Assembly (NCBI GenBank): GCA_022410635.1
Contig: JAJVDF010000193.1
Coordinates: 1,950,946 to 2,014,945, forward strand
Reading direction: 5' to 3'
Length of the DNA stretch: 64,000 nucleotides
Origin: Tretioscincus oriximinensis
Lineage: Eukaryota > Chordata > Lepidosauria > Squamata > Gymnophthalmidae
Shown: positions 1 through 21,209 of the stretch, one piece after another
Numbering within the stretch: the stretch's first letter is position 1
Layout: each line of letters starts with the position of its first letter
The notes under the pieces: model-generated
The model's database searches: none
The model's input: the letters and a program-made list of their open reading frames with translations, nothing else
What the model was told of the DNA's origin: nothing
Position numbers and translations under genes: made by a program

Positions 1-1131
1 AAATCTACTGGTGTAATGTAGCACCTTTGAAGTAGAGTTTGAGACAATTGGATCTTACTCTACATTTCTTCTTCTAACCTTCCTTATATAGGTTCAGAGA
101 GCACCTTGAGGGTTCAAAAGCAGGCCTGAATATTCACATAATCTTGCTAATATTCTGGTAGAGTTTCATTGACTGTAGAATTGGGAGACCCAAGCAATCT
201 GATAATTTCCCATGCAATGATGTAGATTATTTTGCAACTCAAAATGATTGTGGATGCCTATCTGCAAGGGGGAAACTGTTGGAGGAAAGTAATGATACAA
301 ATATAATTGTTATATCGAAGTTAAACTTTTGAGTGCCCAGCTGCATGGTGGGAAGAATTACAGGCCAAAACACAATAAAAAATTAACATTTTGTACATTT
401 TATTGCGAAGGGGTTGAGATAAAAGGAGGATAAGGGTCTGACCATACAAAGAGGAAAAAACAGCAATTGAGTTATGTTCTGAAAGAAATGGTTCACGAGC
501 CACCCCATACCCGCCTTCCTCCTGTCATAAACAATTGCAAACAGAACAGAGAGAGAACCTACCAGAATCATAGATCAGAGAGATGAGTTACATCCTGGCA
601 ACTCAGCTCTATGATCCTGTAACGCTGAGCATGCTCAGTGAGGTCTAAAGCAAAAAGTAATACTTTCTTTGCTCGAGAGCTGACACGAATAGCATTTGTC
701 TGGGATTTGGTTGGAAAACATCTCTAATTATCACTCTATTATTATTGATGCATGGTAAAGTCTAGCAAAAACACCTGTAAGACATATGGCTGAAAAATGA
801 AGATTTTGATACATCCCGGAAAGAACCAGGTAAGGATACCTTGTGTGTACATAGCCTTTGTCAGAGTTCTCAAAGACCCGAATTGGGAAGAAGGATGCCT
901 TTCAGAGAGCTTCCCTCAATTTTTCAGTGTCTGTGTACAAGACATATTTTTAGCCATGCTTAATTGTTTGATTACATTAAAAAAGACACACACAAATCCT
1001 TAGAAAATGTTTGAAGGTTCCTGAATTGAACATCCTGAATCATCAGTATTGAATAGTCATAGCCATTAGACGTATATATTATATAGCTATCACGGACAAA
1101 ATTCACCGAACCTTTGAACGTTTACTTATTT

Positions 1132-1330
1132 GCAGGTATGAATAGCTCAGTTGCTTAGGAAACCGTCTCTCATCTGGGAGATCAGATTTCGAAGCTCTGT
1201 GTCGGAACCAACCCAGCCTAGTGGGGAAGATAGAATGTCAGCCTTCGGGCAAAATACCCTTGTAAGCTGCTTTGAGTCCCTTTGAAAGGTGAGAAAAGCG
1301 GGGTGTAAGAACCCAGTTCTTATTATTATT
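1132..1330 (+). repeat. tRNA-derived SINE, family A (internally deleted copy)
   Basis: The head has an A-box-like TAGCTCAGTTGC and a B-box-like GATTTCGAAGCTC. The body lacks about 100 bp present in the copies at 6784, 26412 and 54303. The tail reads GCCTTCGGGCAAAAT, then GCTGCTTTGAGTCCC and a GCGGGGTGTAAGAACC end followed by (TTA)n. It is a SINE rather than a working tRNA because it is dispersed and carries a long non-tRNA body. Confidence 0.8.
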
Positions 1331-1849
1331 TAGAAATTTATATCTCACACTTTACCATAGATTTCTGGGCAGGTAATGGTAGTAAAAGATTTTTTAAAAA
1401 TCCTGATAAAGGGCTAAGACTTAACTAGATGCCGAAAAACGTATAATGATGGCATATGGCAAGCTTCCAGAAGGAAACTGTTCCAGAATCGGAGTAGGGG
1501 AGCCTACTACAGAAAATGTCCTCCTGAATGTCTCTATCCCTTGCATCTCTGGAAGAGAGGAACTACAAGAGAACTTACTGAGATCTTAATGCACAGGCAG
1601 ATATACGTTGGAAATTTTGTATGATGTCTTTTCTCTGTTGGTTGTGGTTTTCCACTGCTATCTTCCAGAACAATTTATCTGCTGCTAACCGAGTTGAGGG
1701 CAATACCTTGCTGCGCCCCTTTTTAGTTTTAATCTCTCATTTTCCATTTTCTACCTACTAAAATTAACAAGAATTAGCTGATGCATGAGGATAACATTTT
1801 ATGCTCTCATCTCTAGGTCATGGTCCCGCTTCTACTTGCTGTTCAGATT

Positions 1850-2105
1850 CTTAGAGCCATATAGTTGAAAGGGACCTCCAAGGTTCCTAGGGGCAACTCC
1901 TTGCTTGATGCAGGATTCATTAAACCAGCCCAGACAGATGGCCTCTGTTTAAGGTTTTCCTTCAACAAATAACTCTCCACTTTCCATGGCAACCTATTAT
2001 ATTATCAGAATAGGTTATTGCCAATACTGTCAAAATGTTTTTTCTAATGTCCAACCCTGCATAAACATCTGCTTCATATCATCTTGTCTGTTTTTCCAGA
2101 GATTC
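1850..2105 (-). repeat. CR1 LINE 3' fragment, old and diverged
   Basis: The + strand shows GTTGAAAGGGACCTCCAAGG and GCTTGATGCAGGATTCATTA, the reverse complement of the CR1 3' region also seen at 18300 and 49090. It is heavily mutated. Confidence 0.65.
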
Positions 2106-2111
2106 AGTGAA

Positions 2112-2366
2112 GTCAGTTTGGTGTAGTGGTTAGAGTGTTGAACTCTTTATCTGGTAGTCTCCTGGTTTGATTTCCCACTCCTCCATGAAAGCCAGATGCG
2201 TGACCTTGGGCCAGTCACAGTTTTTTAGAACTTTCTCAGGCCCACCTACTTCAGAGGGAGAAATCTATTGTGGGGAAGCAACAAAAGCTATATGAGCCGC
2301 CCTTTGGTTGGCCGCCATAAGACCTTCGGGTATAGGGCAGGATATAACTACAAATAAATTAATAAG
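2112..2366 (+). repeat. Sauria-type tRNA SINE (family B)
   Basis: The tRNA-like head GGTGTAGTGGTTAGAGTGTT (A box) and a degraded B box (TGGTTTGATTTCC) are followed by GTGACCTTGGGCCAGTCACA, the hallmark of Sauria SINEs. The tail has GACCTTCGGGTATAGGGC, then ATATAACTACAAATAAAT. The same tail ends the L2 LINE at 17236-17297. Confidence 0.85.
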
Positions 2367-3744
2367 TCTTTAAACAGGCTGGTCAGCAATCTGTCTGGGA
2401 TGGGTTAGTGAATCCTGTATGAAGCAGGGAATGGGCCCATTAAATCTGTAGGACCAGTTAAATATTTTATTTGGGGGAAGATTGAGCAAGGCAGGGAAAA
2501 GGGCTACTTGAAGAAAAGTACTACACATCTCTTTAACCCCCTCCAAAATCAAAATATTTATTTCAAGCCTTATTGATAAAGTTGTTTTGAGGGCACATGG
2601 CAATTTTTAAGACCGATTTACTAATTATTCTTAAGAACTCCAGTCATGACACATTGTAAAACCTTTAGTCAAAACAATAATGTGTTGATGATGTTGTGTT
2701 CCTGGATAATTAAAGCCCATGTTTAGATTCATGAGCATTCAAAATAGCTCATATTGCCTTTCTTGATATACATTTTTAAATAATATGTAAAACAAGATAC
2801 TTGGGGAAAAAAGGGTCAGAGGTTGAATCCTTGGTATTTCCTCAATAAGCCATCCCCGTGTCCTTTCCAAGGATACAGCATGAATGTTATAAGTGTGACT
2901 GAAGTTTCTATTTTCCAAATAATGCATCATGGTTTATGTGTATTAGAACAGGAAGGTAAGGACATGTCTGATTGGACATATTAAACAGTTTAATATGATA
3001 AAAGGTTAATTTAACTATTGGTTAATTTAACTATTGCATAATCTGATATCTGAAACAAAACAATACTGAATTTTGAGTAAAAGAAATTCAATTAAAACTG
3101 TACCCTAATGTTCTTTTTAAAATAAATATTAAGGCAAGTGAAAGCCATAATTGAAAATACATGTGAATACTTTTATATTCTTTCTGAACAGCTGATAGTG
3201 GTCCATGGTCTATGCTGTATAATTAAATGCCAGTGTTTTATTCAGAAATAGATGAATTCAAAAATATGGCAGTAAAAAAACCCTGACATTTTAATTCTTT
3301 GCAAACCATTGGCTGAGTCATTGTAGATTAAACCAATCTTGTCTCAACCTTGAGCATAAAATAGACAATGTATATGTCACTGAAAAATCTTCCTTTGTTT
3401 TGANATCTTGAGTTCCAAGATGCAAAGCTCTAAATATCACGAGTGACTTCACTGTGTTTCGTATCTTCTCATGATATCCTTTATATCTTTCCTGTGTTCA
3501 GAAAGATGAAAGATTCTTAAGATTTCAGGACTGAGGAAATGTTTTTTATAAAATCATTGTTTACACACACTGTATGTTAACTGAAATTTAACCACAATTT
3601 CTAATCTGAGAATCATGTTACAGGGTAATGGGAGTGTATATGAAATANAGATCAACAATTCTTTTTTCAAAGAAAATGGGCATTGACTAGTTAACCATAG
3701 AAAGAGAAAACACTGCAGAGTTTTGGCTCTGTTAGCTCGGGAAG

Positions 3745-3774
3745 TGACGTCTTTCAACATTTGCTGTTCTAGAA
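3745..3774 (+). promoter_or_regulatory. Candidate DNAJB4 promoter elements: CRE-like and heat-shock element
   Basis: TGACGTC at 3745-3751 matches the core of a cAMP-response element. TTCTAGAA at 3767-3774 is a perfect two-unit heat-shock element core (nTTCnnGAAn). Both sit about 225-255 bp before the DNAJB4 ATG. A TATA-like CATATATTTA follows near 3832. Heat-shock control would suit an HSP40 gene. Promoter use here is inference; the main promoter may lie outside the window, next to FUBP1 as in human. Confidence 0.35.
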
Positions 3775-3998
3775 AGAGCAGAGACATGTAGTGTAATTGG
3801 GAGGACTCTGGGTGGCAGTGTCTCTATCACTGCATATATTTATCTGTATGAAGCTACCAAGGAGGAGAGAATATTATATGCAGTTACCTTGCTGCTTAAA
3901 AAAGCTGCTCTTGCTCATTTTTTAAAAAGCTAATAGCTACATAACGGAACGACTTGGTGCTTCTACATCAAAGGAAAAAAACCTCTCGAACATTTAGA

Positions 3999-13182
<9,184 letters not shown>

Positions 13183-15950
13183 AAAAAACATGACTTTTGA
13201 ACTGTTCTGATAGACACTAAAAACAGAAGAATTACAGATTTATGCTGTAAAAGTGCAATCTATAATATAGAACTTCTGTTGGTGGGTTGGAGAGGGGATA
13301 GTGCAATTTCGCATGAGAAATGGGAGGAAAAGTGCAAAGAACTTCCAGTCAAGTATAGACATAAACTATTTGCTGTGTATTGGATTTTCCTTTTAAGAAG
13401 TTTTATGCAGTATTTTGCTTACTTTGTAAAATGTTATTTGGACAAAACTATATTGGAGATCTTTCTGATGAAGTGCATAAATTCAAAATTCTTTATTTCA
13501 GAAAGGTCTTGAACATATCTGTATGAGGTATTAAATTACAATATCAGAAATGAAAATTCATAATATGGATTTATGTAATGTTTGCAGTATTTATGTTGTG
13601 TATGTGACCATTCACTCTGTTTGCCTTGCACACAATAGAACTCAGAAATCTAACTTGAAATTTGCAAGTGCCCAGAGAGTATTGTTTTTTTCTCTGTGTT
13701 TTGTTAATTTCAATGGATTCCTTAAGAATAGACAAGTTGCTCTCTTTAATTGATCTCTTTTTGCTAGTTACAGAAAATCAACAGTTTTCCTATATCAAGT
13801 ACTACTTTCATAAATAAAATATAAATTGTGTAAATGCTACATTGGTAAAATTCAGTTGAGCTAAAAGTTTTAAGCCTGTCTTGAATCATCAACAAATATA
13901 GTAAATTAAATTTCTTAAGTACCTGCAGAATTGATAGACTTGAATGGAAAAATAAGACTATTCATATCTATTCAAAATTTCTCTAGAAACTTGCTGCAAT
14001 ATTTTACCATTTGTAAGTAGTATATTTTGTTAAGTGGTTTTATTTACAGAAAACTCTGCTAAATAGCTGAGCCTATTAACAGTATAAATAGCAATTGTGT
14101 GTAATTTCTTATAGAAAATTAACCACTTTTTAAAAAAAGAATAGAAAATTAACCACAATACTCTATACTACAAATCTAAACTTAAGTATCATAGAGAGGA
14201 AAATCATTTTTAAAGCTTCAACGAATTGGCAGTCTTCAGATGATTTGCAGAGTGATGCATCAACAAATACATGCAACCAAACTAGAAGGATGTGGAATGT
14301 TTATTTTTATGACATTAAACAGTCAAATAAAAGGATGCAGAGTGTTTATTTTGATGATATTAAATGAAAGTAAAATGATGCTTTTCTTAATGCATATTCT
14401 TTATGCACTTAAATATCTTTCACAGTCTGTATTGCATTTCATACTTTTTTAAAATAAAACATTGTTTCCAACTTGTTTTTTTCATTCCCTTTAATAGCAT
14501 TTGGTGCATGAATATTGCATTCAATTTCCTATTTAAAAAAATATATTTATACTTACCAAATTAAGCAACAGTGCTTTACTGTTGCAAGAATGTAACTTAA
14601 TGCACAGATCGCCTTTGGTTTTTCTTGCAGATTTCAAGGCAATTTTAAGAATTTAATGTCTACACCACTTAAGCTTGTAAATTTTCATTGTAGTTATAAG
14701 CGTAAGTTATAAAAGTAGCTTGTTTACTCAAATCTACATGGTGAATAAAAATGCTTTCCTTAATATAATGGAAACTATACTTGGAATTTTAATAATATGA
14801 TTTTGTCTCTGTAGTGGCATTGATTTCTATAGATTAACTTGGATCTTATTTTTGCATAGTAATTTATCGTACTTCTAATACTGCACTAGGTAGTTTCCTT
14901 AACAACACTTTTTGTCTACTTTGCAAATGTATACACAGCATTGTTCTGGACTATATAATAGTTTATGGTAACAAAACTTAGCATTATACATAACATTGGC
15001 TAATTTTAAAAACAGTATTATGAAAAGCACAGACCTGCAAAGCATAAACAGTAATGATTGAAGTATTTCCATTATAGGTTTGTGGAATCCTGTCTACTAG
15101 AACCAAATCTAGCCTTAGATACTAGGTCCAGTTTGAGGTGAGTCAAATCACGCCAGATTCATTCCTGGTTCAGTGATTGGTTCCATGAAAGGGCTGCTTC
15201 AAAAGGATCATAAAATAGTTCAGATATTGAAAAAATGCTTATTAACTAGTAACAAGAGGGGGTGAAAAATCTTAATTTAGAACACAGTAATAGTGGTAGT
15301 GTGGATGTATTGTAAGGTCTTTTGTATCTTCCTGGGTGCTTTTTTGTCTTTTGAGTCTACAGCTTATGGACCCAGACAACAGATGTTCCCAATAACAGGT
15401 CAGAGTCCTTACAAACCATCATGCTGTTACTGCCACTACTTTGCAGAGAAGGGCTTTTTTATGACCATTGCATTGTTTCAAGACCCCCTATATTTAAGGA
15501 TTTTTTTATAACTTTCTCATGCCACAGTTTGAAAACTAATTGTATTTATATGAGTCTCTGGTTACTTTAACAAGTTGGTTGTAAAGACTGTATAGGTGCT
15601 CTGAACCTATGCAGTGATGCAATAGTTCTGCTCAATGCAAATTATATCCCCACTTATTAAGTTCTATAGTTCTGAGAAGCAGGTGGCCAAGAAAAAATCT
15701 AGAATAAAGAAAGAAACCATTGACATTATATTAAGTGCTGAGGACATATATCAGTCATTCAAAAATATTTAATGTGTACTGGAATATAAAAAGTGTTTAA
15801 AGAAGTATATGCGTGTGTTTGTGAGTTTTGTATATGATATGAAGCTCTTCTTGATTAATCTTATGCGATAGGATGAAACATCAAACAATTCTGAAGTTTG
15901 AACTCTAGGGCGGGTATGGAAATTTACAATAAAGAGTGTATGAATTGCCC
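13183..15950 (+). other. Probable DNAJB4 3' UTR with alternative poly(A) signals
   Basis: The stretch after the stop codon is AT-rich, free of recognisable transposons, and carries AATAAA at 13813-13818, 14453-14458, 14744-14749, 15703-15708 and 15928-15933. The absence of repeats for 2.7 kb contrasts with the surroundings and fits a retained UTR. Which signal is used cannot be decided from sequence. Confidence 0.5.
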
Positions 15951-16300
15951 TTTCCTGAATTACTGGGTCAGAGATTTATTTTGAAGGGAATGGCAAAAAT
16001 TGTCTTTCTCAGTCTGAATAACTTTAAGGAAAAAGTCACACATTCATAAAGGACAGATATATTTCGAGTTTCTATAATCAAAGCCTAGGTATTAACTGCA
16101 GATTGGAAAGACAAGATAGGATGCCTCTAAAAGTCATGTGAAAAGAATTGAAAACAAGTGGAGTTTTTTCCCTTTTGTTTGAGATGCCTAGAATCAATTG
16201 GTAGATCACTGTGGGAGACCGGCTGCTGTACTAGCTTGGTTATAACATGATCTTGCAGGGTTTTTCTTAAGATCTTATTCTGTGTTTGTATGTAAAAATA

Positions 16301-16302
<2 letters not shown>

Positions 16303-16334
<32 letters not shown>
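16303..16334. repeat. (AT)n microsatellite
   Basis: About 16 uninterrupted AT units. Confidence 0.95.
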
Positions 16335-16337
<3 letters not shown>

Positions 16338-16629
16338 GATAGATCATGAAACTTTGCTAGGTAATATCTAAGTAAGTTTGTGCTACCTTCATTTTCCTGG
16401 AACCAAGCTATCATGGTGGATATCATTGCATAGCTGCATGTGATTAAAACCTGTTTGTCATTTATCATTTTTCATGGAATGCAAAGATTCCATACAGAAA
16501 ACTTATAATATTAATCTGATTTAAGAAAAAATATTCTAAATATATTTGAATGGAGGGTGCTGAGGTTTGGGCAAGTGCAGAATGATGGCTCTGTTTGCTA
16601 AAGTTATATTACTCCATAAAACTAAAAGA

Positions 16630-17297
16630 CTGGGGCTGCCAAATGCTTCACTCTGACAAGCTTAGGCTTTTCTTGGCATCCGAACAAGGATGATTTAGCC
16701 ACAGTGATCCATGCTCTGGTAACTTCCAGATTGGACTACCTTAATGCACTCTATATGGGGCTGCCCTTGAAAACAGTTCAGAAGCTGCAGTTGGTGCAGA
16801 ATGCAGCAGCTAGGCTGCTGACCAGAATGGCTGGCCGGATACACATCCCGCCAGTCTTGAAAGAGCTGCACTGGCTGGCAATCTGCTACTAAGCTCAATT
16901 CAAGATGTTAACTTTAACTTATAAGGCCCTAAATAACTTGGCTCCCAAATATCTAAAGGAAAGCCTTAAGATTTGTGGGGGAGGCTCTTCCTGTTGTATC
17001 ACCTCTTTCAACAGCCAATGGAGTGGGGACCCGGGGTAGGGCCTTCTCAGTGGTTGCCCCCAGTCTTTGGAATAGTCTCCCCCTTGAGATGCATCTGTCA
17101 TCATCATTGTATTGTTTAAGAAGATCTTTGAAGATGCAACTCTTTCACCTGGCCTTTGGCTGAAGAAGTGTCATCTTTGTCCCCACTTTCAGATATTGTT
17201 TTATACAGTTTTTAATTTGTTAATTTTGTATTGATGTTTTGCTGTTGGCTGCCCTGAGACCTTCGGGTATAGGATGGGGATAAATATAAATAAATTT
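16630..17297 (+). repeat. L2-type LINE, 5'-truncated, with native 3' tail
   Basis: Translation gives the L2 ORF2 C-terminal motifs in order: SRLDYLNALYMGLPLKTVQK, VQNAAARLL, HIPPVLKELHWLA and PSLWNSLP, interrupted by stops and a frameshift near 16890. The 3' end reads GCCCTGAGACCTTCGGGTAT, then AAATATAAATAAAT, the same tail as Sauria-type SINEs in this window. Confidence 0.88.
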
Positions 17298-17312
17298 GAG
17301 GTTAAGTAAAGT

Positions 17313-17473
17313 CAGGGCCATATTTGTGCAAAATATAGGTATCGGTAGTACTAAGAAGATTTTTTTATTGCTCTTATTATAAAACCAAAAGTAGCTGAGG
17401 GAAGAGGAGGAGTAAAATAAATAAGTAAATAAATTACAGGCTACGGGCAAAATACAGCCTAAATATGGCCCTG
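17313..17473. mobile_element. Short hAT-like MITE (161 bp)
   Basis: Inverted ends CAGGGCCATATTT and AAATATGGCCCTG are perfect over 13 bp. The 8-bp flanks AGTAAAGT and GATAAAGT agree at 6 of 8, suggesting an aged hAT-type duplication. It sits just after the L2 tail. Confidence 0.65.
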
Positions 17474-18299
17474 GATAAAGTGTACATTAATGCCACTGAA
17501 ACTGTGAAAAATTCACCCCAAAAATTATTGACATTAAGCATGGGTGTTCATGGTGATGGGCTGGATGATTGTTAGCCACAGGGTTTTTCTGGTGCAAGAT
17601 CTACCTAGAGGGTGGCACATATTTTCACAGATAACTATCTCCTGCCCACACCTGCAAACACTATGAGCTGGCACTGCTGCCATTTCTTCTGTATCCACAG
17701 ATGAGAGAATCATAATACTTGTACAATATGTCATGATGCACAGGTGTGTTGACTGAACGCCCTGATGTTATATAGAAGTGGAGAGCCTCCTTGNCTAAAA
17801 CAGTAGCATCTGTACGTTGGGATGAGTGAGTCCTCTTATGGTTTTGGTGGTGCTCCCCTGTTACCTAATTACCCCTAATGCCAAGGAAAGTACTTAGAAA
17901 TCCAGTTTAGCCATGCCTATGATAAAGGAGATCACCTTTACTACAGTGTTTCCTGCTGTCCGCACTGCATGGAGATTAATGTGAACCTTCTTATCTGTTC
18001 TCAGCTTTCTGAAAATGCCCTTTTTATTCAACTAGACTGGGTATGGGTGGAGGATCATGGAATGAGGCGTAGAATCCAGCAGCAAACATCCTCACTAAGG
18101 ACTAGTTTATTGCTGAGGCATTTTGGAGACCAGAAATTAGAAACAGGAAGAACTGGATAATGGCAAAATTGTTTTGCTTTTTAAATATGCAGGTGCACAA
18201 AGTGGGTAAAAGTAGCTTTGTTCTTACCAGTGAATTGCATGTGAAGTTACAGGAACAGAATGAAAATCTAACCAGGCACCTAGCAATGAGTTTGCCATG

Positions 18300-18545
18300 A
18301 TAGAATCATAAAGTTGGAAGGAACCTCCACGGTCATCGGGTCCAACCCTCTGCTTGATGCAGGATTCATTAAACAATCCCAGAAAGATGACTGTCCAGTC
18401 TCTGTTTGAAGACTTCCAGTGAAGGCGAACTCACCACCTCCTGTGGCAAACTGTTCCACTGGTTTATTGCCCTGACTGTTAGAAAGTTTTTTTTTCTGAT
18501 ATCTAATCTAAAGCTACTCCCTTGCAGTTTCATTCCATTGTTTAT
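18300..18545 (-). repeat. CR1 LINE 3' region
   Basis: TAGAATCATAAAGTTGGAAG, then GGTCCAACCCTCTGCTTGAT, are the reverse complement of the CR1 3' consensus (GGTTGGACTAGATGAC...CTTCCAACTCTATGATTCTA). Confidence 0.8.
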
Positions 18546-19512
18546 AGAATCATAGATGGAAGGAGGTGTAGGGGAAGGGGTAGCATTAGACAGTGGGCTA
18601 GGTATCCATGCCTACAACCAACTGGGTTTTCCTTTAGTGGGAACAGTTAGTCCAAAGCGAAACTGGAATCTTGTGTCCCATGTCTGGCTGGAAAAGCCAG
18701 TTCAAATCGGAGTAAAAAACCCTAGTCTATTATGGCCCGACTCTATTTTCACTCCCCTTCTCTGAAAACAGATCTTTTTCCACCAGTGGGGATGCAGTCA
18801 AAGTGTAATATACATAACACTGCTGGTATACAACAGCAGGTGTCAGACAAACACTTTTAAAAAATTAAAATATACTTGTTTAAGTAAATGAGGCAAATCA
18901 ATTTAAATAACAAATAAAAGGATACAAAAATTACTAGTATTTGGGAAATGCTGCAGTACATTAGTGAAGCATTTTTTAGAAAGGTTCTTTTTCATTAAGG
19001 GCTGCAGTCGCACATATGCTTTCAGACCATCTACATTCTTGAAGCATTGAACACCAAACCAACATTTTTTTTCTGGTTTTCGGTCCTGGTCTTCAGAACT
19101 GAAAATGGTTTAAAGGATGTGTGAAATCATGGTTAAGGATCTGCTGACATGTATTACTGACTGACTACAGTAACTGTAATCGATTCTGTGCTGTGTTACT
19201 TTCTACAATACTCAACACTACATGTTGCTGCTCTTTGACCTCACTGAATAAAGTCATCACCCATTGACTGGGTAGACACTTCTTCCATGCTGTTTTCTTG
19301 GCAGCTACAGAAGTGATCGCCATTGTTACCTTTTGAGGGAATGCAAGAAATTAAATTTCCAACATGGTGTCTTCTGAACTATGGTGTTTGCTGAACTATG
19401 ACCCATGGAAGATTTCAAACATTCTTTTCACTGCTGTCTCCTAAGAAATATGACAGAAGTTTGCCCTTTGACCATGCAATCTAACCTTCCTTGACTCTGC
19501 TATTTAGTTAAT

Positions 19513-19641
19513 ATTAGGCCCTTGGTCAAACACGTTGTTTTAATCCAACTTCAGTCCTGAAGAACTGGCCTAAACTAGGATTTTTTTTTCTGGTTCAGTT
19601 CAATTCTTCAGGACTGAAATTGCATTACGTTGATTCTGGCC
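19513..19641. repeat. Fold-back MITE-like element (family G)
   Basis: TTCAGTCCTGAAGAA at 19550-19564 and its exact inverse at 19604-19618 form a 15-bp stem; the outer ends TTAGGCC/GGCCTAA are also inverted. Related motifs occur near 28983 and 31187. Confidence 0.6.
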
Positions 19642-19882
19642 TAAGATTCTTCATATTTGCTTACTAATGATAAAAATAAAAAGTAATGTAATGATTGAGT
19701 CCTGATACCGTTGCAGACACATCAATGTATGTTTTTTAGCAAAATATAAAAGTAGTTTGTCATTTTTCCCTTGTAGAAAAATGCCAGAAATCAAATCTGG
19801 ACATGATTCTGCCATTTTTTAAAAAATGGAGTGAGATGTTAATGGTAACTTTGAAATGGTAATGATTTGTAAAATACAAGAA

Positions 19883-20350
19883 CTAGTGGAATTAGCCCAT
19901 TGCATTATGGTTATGCAACAGGCTTTCTCCCTTCCACCCCATTGCACCCATCCATGCCTCCATCCACTCCCTCTCTCCCTTACCCCTCTCCCTTTCACGT
20001 GCTGTTTTTTTGTTTCATTCTTTTAATTTTCCTTTCCCTCCTTTCCTTCTTTATTTTTCCTTTATCTGCCTTCCTTCTCTTCCATCTTTTATGCATTCCT
20101 TCCTTTGTTCTTCCTTCCTTTCCCTCCCAGTACTTGTGCCAGTAATGAACCCTAGGAATCTTTCCAGCCACATTTATTACTTCCCACTCTTTTCTGTCTT
20201 TTAGCCAGTTTCTAAGCCAGGAATCTGGCCTCTGGAGCTGTCAAGGTTCCAAGCCCTGTCATTGATCTCTGGAGGCTGCCAAAGTTCCGAGTCCTATGAT
20301 TGGTCATTATACCTTGGAATGTTGAATTCTCTTATACACCTTTTATTTCT
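19883..20350 (-). mobile_element. Helitron-like non-autonomous element, copy 1
   Basis: Read on the minus strand, the element ends with a hairpin, then AATTCCACTAG, i.e. a CTAG end 11 nt after the stem, followed by T: the layout of a Helitron 3' terminus. The interior is a CT-rich simple tract and a section ending CATTATACCTT. The 5' end is not resolved. It shares this architecture with the copies at 22931, 57205 and 59790. Confidence 0.6.
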
Positions 20351-20764
20351 TATGCTATCTTTCCCTCTCTATTCTTTGTACTTATCTTTGTGTTTTGTAA
20401 CTTTTTAAGCATCGTATCATGAATTACTTTAAGCATGCTTTTTCTATAAAAGTAGTATATAAATAAATAAATGCTATGACATATCTTCATGCACAGATTA
20501 TTTGGGCCTAAATGGAAAGTGTTTTGCTTGGGCAGTGCCATGCCAGTTTAATATCTGCTTCCTCTAAAACTACATCTCAGAGTTGTCTAACACATTGAAG
20601 TTTAATGCTGTGAGGCTGTACTTACCGGTCTGTAGCCTGGAATAAGATTTTCTGGAGTACTCTATGACTGATCATAGAATTCTCTTTTCTCCCGATCTTT
20701 TAACATACAATTAGTATCTTTTATGACAGCACCTGATGATAAACAATGAAATATGACTTCATAT

Positions 20765-20810
20765 TTGTGTTTGTGTGTGTGTGTGAGAGAGAGAGTGAGT
20801 GAGGGAGAGA
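20765..20810. repeat. (GT)n(GA)n microsatellite
   Basis: A GT tract runs directly into GAGA/GAGT repeats. Confidence 0.9.
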
Positions 20811-21025
20811 CTAATATTAGAGAACAATGTGAGCATTAGTTGCAGTGTGAGAACTCAATTCCCCACACAGAGATCTCCTTCTGAGAATAGGCCATTCTTT
20901 GAGAACTGTATGTTGAAAGCCAGACATTCTGTGAGAACTTTCTGCCTTGTGGGAACTGGGTGTACTGTCACAGCTAGTTGCTTTGTGTGAACAGGCCATT
21001 TACAAAAGCAAACTGCTGTAGGAAA

Positions 21026-21209
21026 TCCAGCAAGCACATAGAGACTAACCAGAGAAAGGTAGATGGCATGAGATCCCTTAGCATATGAAGAAGTAGATGT
21101 GTCTATGAAAGGTCACGCCATCCACCTTTCTCTTGTTAGTCTCTTAAGTGATACAAGCCCCCTTGCTGGACTTTCTACTAAGACTAACATGGCTATTTCT
21201 CTGAAATCG
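21026..21209. mobile_element. Fold-back element (family F), copy 2, with 14-bp target duplication
   Basis: It starts TCCAGCAAG like copy 1 and ends in GGCTATTTCTCTGAAA. ACTGCTGTAGGAAA flanks both sides exactly (21012-21025 and 21210-21223). The centre is degraded (ATGAAGAAGTAGATGTGTCT, then ATGAAAGG). Confidence 0.85.

Larger units (their letters stand above)
1..3744. other. Upstream region of DNAJB4, no gene seen
   Basis: No exon of the neighbour expected from human synteny (FUBP1) and no CpG island is visible. Apart from a SINE (1132-1330), a CR1 fragment (1850-2105) and a second SINE (2112-2366), I see only unremarkable AT-rich sequence. A non-coding first exon of DNAJB4 could be hidden here. 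Confidence 0.5.

Noticed and set aside
1..3700. Exons of FUBP1 or NEXN, expected upstream from human synteny
   Set aside because: No recognisable KH-domain or nexilin coding sequence; they must lie beyond the left edge.
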